From NCBI GenBank assembly GCA_025965395.1, contig JAOPXA010000092.1, forward strand, positions 1-5,155: a stretch of DNA of 5,155 bases, written 5' to 3'. Shown here in pieces: positions 1 to 5,155 of the stretch; within the stretch, counting starts at the first letter, position 1, and each line of letters begins with the position of its first letter. The DNA comes from Nocardioidaceae bacterium. Its GTDB lineage: Bacteria > Actinomycetota > Actinomycetes > Propionibacteriales > Nocardioidaceae. Made by a program: the position numbers and the translations under genes. The notes under the pieces were generated by a model that was given only the letters and a program-made list of their open reading frames with translations, was not told the origin of the DNA and made no database searches.

Positions 1-883
1 TTTCGGTCGTCACCCGTCGGCGACCTATCAGCAGGTCTGCGGCCGCGTGATGATTGTGAACCTTGAGCGCGAGACCCAGCCTGCGTCCACGATGTGCGGG
101 CAACACCAAGGTGTCCCACTGATAGGCAGTCTCGCGATCATCCCTCGGCACCACGATTTGGGTATGCCCTGCCAACGATCCGTCCGGGCCTATCGCCACG
201 GTGACCTGCGTGTCCCGACCCTGCTTGACCCACGTCTGTTCCTCATGGCGGACACGGTCACCGTCCCAGACTTCCGGCTCAAAGCCGATGTCGCCCGACG
301 GAGCTTCCTGCACCATCAGCGAGCGCAGCCTTGCGTATGAGTCAACCAGTTCGGTCGGGCATTTTCCGCGCCACGTAGCCAATCGGTATGCAGGGTCGAG
401 TGGAGCATCTGGGAGTTTCGCTGGCAATGCCAGATCACGTTGCGCATCAAGGAGATCCAGCACAAATCCGTGCGATTCGAAGAACACACGAGGCACCGCT
501 GGATCATCGAGCAAACCCCACCTCGCCTCTGCGAACGCGCGCGACCGTCCGGCGGCCCGCGCCAGGATCATCAACTCGTGCAAAACTGCAGATCCGAAGC
601 CCTCCCGGCGCCGCTCCGGTCGCACCTCAATCGTGACGTAGGCGAGCTCGAGATTGTCGGCCAGCGGAAGTTGGAGTGACCCGACCGCAGTCGGTTGCCC
701 CACAGGATCTCGCGCGACAATCGCCGCTGTCTCGTAGTACCTTCCCGAATCAACCAGCTCGACTCGCTTACCGTTCCTGCTCGACGGAACGTCGAAGTCT
801 CGGTCATGGCTCGATCGATAGACAGCGAAGAACTCGTCGTATGAGCGCTCGTCAGCAAGATTCACATGATCGACGGTGACCAT
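1..883 (-). CDS. Tandem-domain GNAT N-acetyltransferase, 3' partial (C-terminus beyond the left edge)
   Basis: I read this frame directly from the minus strand. It is open from an ATG at 883 to the window edge (294 codons, no stop), so the gene continues to the left. Two GNAT acetyl-CoA-binding folds are visible. In the first (about residues 5-145) the motif A loop is RRREGFGSA near residues 91-99, and a family-typical FFESHGF lies at 134-140. In the second (from about 165) the segment QWDTLVLPAHRGRRLG at 255-270 carries R267-x-x-G270-x-A272, which binds the CoA pyrophosphate. Such proteins transfer an acyl group from acyl-CoA to an amine; the substrate cannot be told from sequence. No signal peptide or membrane segment is seen, so it is probably cytosolic. 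Mycothiol synthase MshD also has two GNAT domains, but I see no specific match to it. The start is supported by AGGA 7 nt upstream, or by a -10-like TAGGAT. Codon use is less strongly C-ending than in gltA or rpsI. Family is confident, function unknown. Confidence 0.88.
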   Translation of the reverse strand, partial: MVTVDHVNLADERSYDEFFAVYRSSHDRDFDVPSSRNGKRVELVDSGRYYETAAIVARDPVGQPTAVGSLQLPLADNLELAYVTIEVRPERRREGFGSAVLHELMILARAAGRSRAFAEARWGLLDDPAVPRVFFESHGFVLDLLDAQRDLALPAKLPDAPLDPAYRLATWRGKCPTELVDSYARLRSLMVQEAPSGDIGFEPEVWDGDRVRHEEQTWVKQGRDTQVTVAIGPDGSLAGHTQIVVPRDDRETAYQWDTLVLPAHRGRRLGLALKVHNHHAAADLLIGRRRVTTE

Positions 884-895
884 GAACCGATCCTA
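884..895 (-). promoter_or_regulatory. Start region of the GNAT gene: TAGGAT, either -10 box or ribosome binding site
   Basis: On the minus strand the sequence before the ATG is TTAGGATCGGTTC. AGGA sits 7 nt before the ATG and would serve as a Shine-Dalgarno. The same bases form TAGGAT, which fits the actinobacterial -10 consensus TANNNT and ends 6 nt before the ATG. Transcription from it would begin at or next to the A of the start codon, giving a leaderless mRNA. No good -35 box is present 16-19 nt upstream. The two readings cannot be separated from sequence. Confidence 0.4.
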
Positions 896-947
896 AGTGA
901 CTCGCGGCCCGCCGTACGTGACTCGCCACCGCCCGTACGTGACTCGC
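885..947 (-). repeat. Three tandem 21-bp direct repeats between glmM and the GNAT gene
   Basis: Three units of exactly 21 bp lie head to tail at 927-947, 906-926 and 885-905. Read on the minus strand each begins GCGAGTCAC. The first two units share their first 15 bases, GCGAGTCACGTACGG. The third is degenerate (GCGAGTCACTTAGG), and its changed bases supply the TAGGAT just before the acetyltransferase start. A 21-bp period is about two helical turns, so the copies would lie on one face of the DNA. CGTACG palindromes sit in units 1 and 2. This may be an operator array, an intergenic repeat family or a chance local duplication. I know of no named family that matches. Confidence 0.8.
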
Positions 948-962
948 GAGCGGTTGCGGGGG

Positions 963-2309
963 TTAGAGGGCGAGAGTCTCGCGGACGACCTCGGCGAGCC
1001 GCTCGGCCACCTCGAGAGCCTCGTCGTGCGTAGGCGCCTCGACCATGACGCGCACCAACGGCTCGGTGCCTGACTGACGCAGAAGCACCCGCCCACTCGA
1101 CCCAAGCTTGGCCTGGGCCGCATCGACAGCCGCCTGCAGCACCGTATCCGTGCCAGCACGAGCCTTATCGACGTCGCTGACGTTTATCAGCACCTGCGGC
1201 AGACGAGTCATGACCGACGCGAGATCGTCCAACGTACGACCCGTGCGAGCCATCCGCGCCGCGATCTGGAGCGCCGTCAGCACCCCGTCACCCGTGGTCG
1301 AGTGGTCGCTCATGATCACGTGACCAGATTGTTCGCCGCCGAGCGTGAAACCGTCGGCGCGCATCTCCTCGAGCACATACCGGTCACCGACAGCGGTCTG
1401 CACCACCGCGATGTTCTCGCGCTCCATCGCCTGAAGGAAGCCCAAGTTGCTCATCACCGTGGCCACGACAGTGCCGTCCTTGAGCCGGCCCGCATCACGC
1501 GCGGCGACCGCAAGCATCGCCAAGATCTGATCGCCATCGACGAAATCGCCGACCGCATCAATGGCGAGGCACCGATCCGCGTCGCCATCGAACGCAAACC
1601 CGACGTCAGCCCCGTGGTTGAGCACCGCAGACCGAAGGCTCTCCATGTGGGTCGAGCCGCACTTCTCGTTGATGTTGAGGCCATCGGGCTCAGCATGGAT
1701 CGCAATGACCTGAGCGCCCACCGCTTGGAAGACGTGGGGACCGATCTCGTATGCGGCTCCGTTGGCGCAATCGAGCACCACTTTAAGACCGTCGAGCCGC
1801 ACGTCGATGGTCTCCCCGAGATGCCGCGTGTAGATCTCACGCGCCGTCAGGCTGTCACCGATGCGGCCAACGCCTGCACCGATGGGACGTTCCCAGGGCT
1901 CTTCGAGCCGATTCTCGATCGCGATCTCGATCTCGTCGTCGAGCTTGAGGCCACCCCGGGTCAAGAACTTGATGCCGTTGTCGGGCATCGCGTTGTGGCT
2001 CGCCGAGATCATGACGCCCATGTCGGCGTCGAGATAGGACGTCAGGAACGCAGCCCCCGGCGTCGGCAGCACACCGAGGCGGTGCACATCAACGCCGGCC
2101 GAGGCAAGACCTGCAATCACTGCCGCTTCGAGAAACTCACCCGAGGCGCGAGGATCACGCGCGACGACCGCGGTAGGCCGCTGGTCGACGAACTCGCCAA
2201 CCTCGCCTAACACATGTGCGGCCGCAACTGCGAGGTCGACGGCGAGTTCTGCAGTGAGGTCGCGATTGGCGACCCCCCGCACACCGTCGGTCCCGAAGAT
2301 GCGGCCCAC
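963..2309 (-). CDS. glmM: Phosphoglucosamine mutase GlmM
   Basis: GlmM interconverts glucosamine-6-phosphate and glucosamine-1-phosphate in the cytosol, the step before GlmU in UDP-GlcNAc and peptidoglycan synthesis. The 448-residue protein is full family length. The N-terminus [11 protein letters not shown] (5-15) is diagnostic. The catalytic phosphoserine loop ISASHN puts the phosphoserine at S104. The Mg-binding loop DGDADR is at 241-246, the sugar-binding loop GGEQSGH at 324-330, and the phosphate-binding loop [12 protein letters not shown] at 411-422. All four active-site loops are intact. The start is a GTG; the protein beginning MGRIFGTDG matches the family start. The 16 nt between the rpsI stop and this GTG (minus strand TCCCAGCACCTTCATT) contain no clear Shine-Dalgarno, so translation is probably coupled to rpsI. 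It is the third gene of the rplM-rpsI-glmM operon, a conserved actinobacterial arrangement. Confidence 0.98.
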   Translation of the reverse strand: MGRIFGTDGVRGVANRDLTAELAVDLAVAAAHVLGEVGEFVDQRPTAVVARDPRASGEFLEAAVIAGLASAGVDVHRLGVLPTPGAAFLTSYLDADMGVMISASHNAMPDNGIKFLTRGGLKLDDEIEIAIENRLEEPWERPIGAGVGRIGDSLTAREIYTRHLGETIDVRLDGLKVVLDCANGAAYEIGPHVFQAVGAQVIAIHAEPDGLNINEKCGSTHMESLRSAVLNHGADVGFAFDGDADRCLAIDAVGDFVDGDQILAMLAVAARDAGRLKDGTVVATVMSNLGFLQAMERENIAVVQTAVGDRYVLEEMRADGFTLGGEQSGHVIMSDHSTTGDGVLTALQIAARMARTGRTLDDLASVMTRLPQVLINVSDVDKARAGTDTVLQAAVDAAQAKLGSSGRVLLRQSGTEPLVRVMVEAPTHDEALEVAERLAEVVRETLAL

Positions 2310-2325
2310 AATGAAGGTGCTGGGA

Positions 2326-2832
2326 TCAGCGCTTGCTGTACTGAGGCGCCTTACGGGCCTTCTTGAGTCCAGCCTTCTTGCGCTCCTTGATGCGCGCGTC
2401 GCGCGTCAGGAGGCCAGCCTTCTTCAACAGCGGACGGTTGGCCTCTTCGTCGATCGAGTTGAGGCAACGAGCCACACCAAGACGCAACGCGCCAGCCTGA
2501 CCGGTCATGCCACCACCGGTGACACGCGCGATGACGTCGAAGCGGTTCTCGAGCGTCGTGACAGCGAAAGCCTCGTTGGCGATCTGCTGGTGCAGCTTGT
2601 TAGGCAGGTACTCGTCGAGCGGCTTGCCGTTGACGGTCCACACACCCGTGCCAGGAACGATGCGCACGCGGGCGATCGCTTCCTTGCGACGTCCGGTCGC
2701 AGCGGCGGGCGCGATGGTCGCGTCACGCAGCGGCGCGTCGGCCGAGGGAGAGCTCTCGGAGCTGTACGCAACGCCGTCGGCGTTGGGCTGGAAATCTACT
2801 TCTTCGACGTCTGTAGTGGTGGGCTCAGCCAC
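2326..2832 (-). CDS. rpsI: 30S ribosomal protein S9
   Basis: S9 (uS9) binds 16S rRNA in the head of the small subunit, and its C-terminal tail reaches the P-site tRNA. The conserved core begins at [17 protein letters not shown] (47-63). The family signature [19 protein letters not shown] is at 106-124, and the C-terminus ends in the characteristic basic tail RKAPQYSKR (160-168). Length is 168 aa against about 130 in E. coli. The surplus is an acidic, Ser/Ala/Pro-rich N-terminal extension of about 45 residues, which is common in actinobacterial S9. C123 sits where the signature usually has a small residue such as Ala (GIARAL in many S9 proteins). The start is GTG with AGGT centred about 8 nt upstream; no better in-frame start lies between it and the rplM stop. 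The gap to rplM is 20 nt, so the two are cotranscribed. Confidence 0.98.
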   Translation of the reverse strand: MAEPTTTDVEEVDFQPNADGVAYSSESSPSADAPLRDATIAPAAATGRRKEAIARVRIVPGTGVWTVNGKPLDEYLPNKLHQQIANEAFAVTTLENRFDVIARVTGGGMTGQAGALRLGVARCLNSIDEEANRPLLKKAGLLTRDARIKERKKAGLKKARKAPQYSKR

Positions 2833-2852
2833 GGTGATACCTAACTTCTCGT

Positions 2853-3296
2853 TTACTGGGAGATCTGCTTGATCTCGAACGGCTGGGGCTTCTGGGCTGC
2901 GTGCGGGTGCTCTGCTCCGGGGTAGACCTTGAGCTTCGTGATGAGCTGACGACCGAGACGGTTCTTGGGGAGCATTCCCCAGACAGCCTTCTCGATGGCC
3001 TTGCGCGCATCCTTGTCGAGCAGGTCGCCATAAGCGATCGACTTGAGTCCGCCCGGGTAACCGCTGTGACGGTAGGCGAGCTTGTCCGTGCGCTTCTTGC
3101 CGGAGAGCGAAACCTGCTCGGCGTTGATCACGATGACGAAGTCACCGCCGTCGACATGAGGCGCGAACGTCGGCTTGTGCTTGCCGCGAAGAAGGGTCGC
3201 TGCCTCGACGGCGAGGCGTCCAAGAACGATGTCTTGAGCGTCGATGACATGCCACTGACGAGAGATGTCAGCAGGCTTCGGGCTAAACGTGCGCAC
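2853..3296 (-). CDS. rplM: 50S ribosomal protein L13
   Basis: L13 (uL13) is an early-assembly protein of the large subunit that binds 23S rRNA. The 147-aa product is close to the 142 aa of E. coli L13. Visible family landmarks are [16 protein letters not shown] (15-30), the [17 protein letters not shown] stretch (38-54), YRHSGYPGG (75-83), and the signature [15 protein letters not shown] (104-118) followed by KVYPG. The start is GTG at 3294-3296, chosen because AGAAGG ends exactly 7 nt upstream and the reading frame matches the family start. It is the first gene of the rplM-rpsI-glmM operon, with a promoter and hairpin-forming leader just upstream. L13 and S9 are paired in most bacteria, allowing balanced supply of the two subunits. 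Confidence 0.98.
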   Translation of the reverse strand: MRTFSPKPADISRQWHVIDAQDIVLGRLAVEAATLLRGKHKPTFAPHVDGGDFVIVINAEQVSLSGKKRTDKLAYRHSGYPGGLKSIAYGDLLDKDARKAIEKAVWGMLPKNRLGRQLITKLKVYPGAEHPHAAQKPQPFEIKQISQ

Positions 3297-3303
3297 GGCA
3301 TTA

Positions 3304-3309
3304 CCTTCT
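3304..3309 (-). promoter_or_regulatory. Ribosome binding site of rplM
   Basis: AGAAGG on the minus strand lies 7 nt before the GTG at 3296. It decides the start against the out-of-frame ATG at 3299-3301, which would have only 2 nt of spacing. Confidence 0.75.
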
Positions 3310-3343
3310 ATAAATCAAGTGGGCTGTTGCTTCGAGTCGGCGT

Positions 3344-3357
3344 CCGCGAATTCGCGG
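3344..3357 (-). promoter_or_regulatory. Perfect 14-bp palindrome / hairpin in the rplM leader
   Basis: CCGCGAATTCGCGG is a perfect 14-bp palindrome. In the rplM transcript it could fold as a 5-bp GC stem with an AAUU loop, starting about 10 nt after the predicted transcription start and about 47 nt before the rplM start codon. It could be an mRNA-stabilising 5' hairpin, part of an L13-type autoregulatory leader, or a DNA operator. L13 leaders are known in Firmicutes; I cannot show that this one belongs to that class. Confidence 0.5.
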
Positions 3358-3373
3358 GGCACAACGACAAACA

Positions 3374-3403
3374 AGAGTAACCGGCGAATCCCATTTCGGT
3401 CAA
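3374..3403 (-). promoter_or_regulatory. Sigma-70-type promoter of rplM-rpsI-glmM
   Basis: Read on the minus strand, TTGACC (3398-3403) matches the -35 consensus at 5 of 6 positions. TACTCT (3374-3379) fits the -10 form TANNNT, and the spacer is 18 bp. Transcription would begin near 3367, giving a leader of about 70 nt before rplM. This is the best promoter in the window and its position suits the first gene of a ribosomal operon. Confidence 0.65.
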
Positions 3404-3411
3404 AACGGGAT
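3388..3411. promoter_or_regulatory. 24-bp imperfect dyad over the rplM -35 box (operator candidate)
   Basis: The stretch has dyad symmetry of the form ATCCC-n-TTT-n-G/C-n-AAA-n-GGGAT, with 9 of 12 base pairs matched across the centre. It spans the -35 box of the rplM promoter. A dimeric regulator binding here could block or modulate the operon, or act on gltA from upstream. No regulator is recognised, and the symmetry alone could be chance. Confidence 0.35.
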
Positions 3412-3473
3412 GACGTCTGGTCCCTATATCGACGACACGCGCAAAGGTTAAAGGAACACCCGCATGCACATCG

Positions 3474-3501
3474 TTTAGACAATGGGAATAAGTTGTAGCG
3501 T
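3474..3501 (+). promoter_or_regulatory. Weak candidate promoter of gltA
   Basis: TTTAGA (3474-3479) and TAGCGT (3496-3501) are separated by 16 bp. The -10 fits TANNNT; the -35 matches TTGACA at only 4 of 6 positions. Transcription would start near 3508, about 40 nt before gltA. Nothing better stands out on the plus strand of this gap. Confidence 0.3.
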
Positions 3502-3519
3502 ACCGCGCAACCCGCGGTA
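3501..3519 (+). promoter_or_regulatory. Inverted repeat in the gltA promoter/leader
   Basis: TACCGCG and CGCGGTA form perfect 7-bp arms around a 5-nt centre (CAACC). It overlaps the end of the candidate -10 and the predicted transcription start, a usual place for a repressor site. As RNA it could form a short GC hairpin in the gltA leader. Citrate synthase genes are carbon-regulated in other actinobacteria (RamB and GlxR act on gltA in Corynebacterium), but this sequence does not match a site I can name. Confidence 0.4.
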
Positions 3520-3537
3520 GATCTGATCGATCGTCAC

Positions 3538-3542
3538 AGGAG
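3538..3542 (+). promoter_or_regulatory. Ribosome binding site of gltA
   Basis: AGGAG lies 7 nt before the GTG at 3550. It is the strongest Shine-Dalgarno in the window and fixes the GTG as the start. Confidence 0.8.
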
Positions 3543-3549
3543 ACCCAGC

Positions 3550-4848
<1,299 letters not shown>

Positions 4849-4854
4849 GCACGC

Positions 4855-4934
4855 AACCCGCGGGTTGAGCAGCCCTCCGCAGGTTGAGCTTGTCGAAACA
4901 AGGGTATCGACAAGCTCAACCCGCGAACCCGCGG
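4855..4934. repeat. Compound intergenic repeat element with three AACCCGCGG/GGTTGAG modules
   Basis: Just after the gltA stop comes the perfect 12-bp palindrome AACCCGCGGGTT (4855-4866), followed by GAG, so GGTTGAG occurs here (4863-4869). It recurs in the left arm of the following hairpin (4882-4888) and, inverted, in the right arm (4915-4921). AACCCGCGG occurs again at 4926-4934. The GGTTGAGCTTGTCGA core resembles an intergenic repeat I recall as abundant in several actinobacterial genomes. The module layout suggests one such element plus a partial copy or internal duplication. Confidence 0.6.
4878..4925 (+). terminator. Stable stem-loop after gltA, possible terminator or REP-like hairpin
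   Basis: GGTTGAGCTTGTCGA (4882-4896) and its exact reverse complement (4907-4921) form a 15-bp perfect stem around a 10-nt loop. Three further pairs (CGC/GCG) extend it past one mismatch to 4878-4925. It begins about 30 nt after the gltA stop and would fold in transcripts of either strand. No run of T follows, so it is not a classical intrinsic terminator. U-less hairpins have been proposed as terminators in actinobacteria, and the stem may also simply protect the gltA mRNA 3' end. Confidence 0.5.
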
Positions 4935-4956
4935 AGTGCTTTCTCGAGGCGTTCGC

Positions 4957-4962
4957 TACGGT
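4957..4962 (+). promoter_or_regulatory. Candidate -10 box of truA, consistent with a leaderless start
   Basis: TACGGT fits TANNNT and ends 6 nt before the truA GTG, so the transcript could begin at the start codon itself. No clear -35 box is found. The overlapping GGTGA (4960-4964) can alternatively pair with the 16S 3' end at 4 nt spacing and serve as a ribosome binding site. Confidence 0.35.
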
Positions 4963-4968
4963 GAGCAC

Positions 4969-5155
4969 GTGCGCTGGCGGTTCGACATCTCCTACGACGG
5001 CACCAACTTCAACGGTTGGGCCGAACAACCCGGCCAGCCGACCATCCAGGGCAGCATCCAAGATGCGCTCCAGCTGATCCTGCGCCTCGACGTGACTCCG
5101 CGCCTCACGTGTGCTGGCCGCACCGACACCGGCGTCCATGCGCGCGGCCAAGTCG
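4969..5155 (+). CDS. truA: tRNA pseudouridine(38-40) synthase TruA, 5' part only
   Basis: TruA converts uridines 38, 39 and 40 in the anticodon arm of many tRNAs to pseudouridine. The window holds the first 62 codons of a protein usually 250-290 aa long; the rest lies beyond the right edge. The N-terminal motif [18 protein letters not shown] (4-21) is typical, and the family motif [14 protein letters not shown] (49-62) contains the catalytic aspartate at D53. I chose the GTG at 4969 because it puts the conserved RxxFDISYDG just after the start, as in relatives. The GTG at 4961 is in another frame. In many actinobacteria truA follows rplQ and lies upstream of rplM on the same strand; here it faces away from rplM. 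Confidence 0.93.
   Translation, partial: MRWRFDISYDGTNFNGWAEQPGQPTIQGSIQDALQLILRLDVTPRLTCAGRTDTGVHARGQV

Larger units (their letters stand above)
3297..3549. other. Divergent intergenic region between rplM and gltA
   Basis: These 253 bp hold no credible gene. They carry the outward-facing signals of both neighbours. On the rplM side: ribosome binding site, a 14-bp palindrome, and a -10/-35 pair overlapped by a 24-bp dyad. On the gltA side: a weak -10/-35 pair, a 7-bp-arm inverted repeat and a strong ribosome binding site. The middle (about 3412-3473) shows nothing I can name. Base composition is more AT-rich than the flanking genes in places, as expected for promoters. Confidence 0.7.

Noticed and set aside
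571..858. Minus-strand ATG-started frame of about 95 codons inside the acetyltransferase gene
   Set aside because: Ser/Arg/Thr-rich composition with no motif. The other minus frame gives two clear GNAT domains over the same bases.
885..947. CRISPR array
   Set aside because: The units are contiguous 21-mers with no unique spacers, so this is a tandem repeat, not a CRISPR.
1302..2210. Open frame of about 302 codons on the plus strand opposite glmM
   Set aside because: It is the antisense shadow of glmM, whose active-site loops are all intact; no ribosome binding site or family features are seen.
2254..2844. Plus-strand open frame opposite rpsI, about 196 codons
   Set aside because: Low-complexity shadow of S9, overlapping a certain ribosomal gene throughout.
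3299..3301. ATG 5 nt upstream of the rplM GTG as an alternative start
   Set aside because: It is out of frame with L13 and only 2 nt from the AGAAGG, too close for normal initiation.
3520..3532. Cluster of three GATC sites before gltA, considered as a methylation or replication-type signal
   Set aside because: Only three sites in a 13-bp stretch, with no DnaA boxes or AT-rich unwinding region nearby; chance is sufficient.

Overview
The window is high-GC, densely coded bacterial chromosome. The protein families, the frequent GTG starts, the leaderless-type start regions and a GGTTGAGCTTGTCGA inverted repeat between genes point to an actinobacterium. My best guess is Propionibacteriales/Nocardioidaceae or a near relative; this rests on recognition by eye, not on a search. 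The content is mostly core housekeeping. I see no phage, IS, CRISPR, tRNA or rRNA.

Minus strand, right to left: rplM (ribosomal protein L13), rpsI (S9) and glmM (phosphoglucosamine mutase) form a tight operon with gaps of 20 and 16 nt. It is driven by a well-formed sigma-70-type promoter about 70 nt upstream of rplM. After glmM come 79 nt holding three 21-bp tandem repeat units, then a gene for a two-domain GNAT acetyltransferase. That gene runs off the left edge, so only its N-terminal 294 codons are present.

Plus strand: a 253-bp divergent intergenic region separates rplM from gltA (type II-like citrate synthase, complete, 432 aa). A 120-bp gap rich in inverted repeats follows. Then truA (tRNA pseudouridine synthase I) begins and is cut by the right edge after 62 codons, including its catalytic Asp.

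Functionally the window joins ribosome assembly (L13, S9), tRNA modification (TruA), cell-wall precursor supply (GlmM makes glucosamine-1-phosphate) and entry to the TCA cycle (GltA). In many actinobacteria truA, rplM, rpsI and glmM lie in that order on one strand. Here truA points away from rplM with gltA between them, which suggests a local rearrangement.

The least explained parts are non-coding: the 21-bp repeat array that runs into the start of the acetyltransferase gene, the dyads around the rplM promoter and leader, and the GC-rich motif shared by both flanks of gltA. I found no convincing new multi-gene system.
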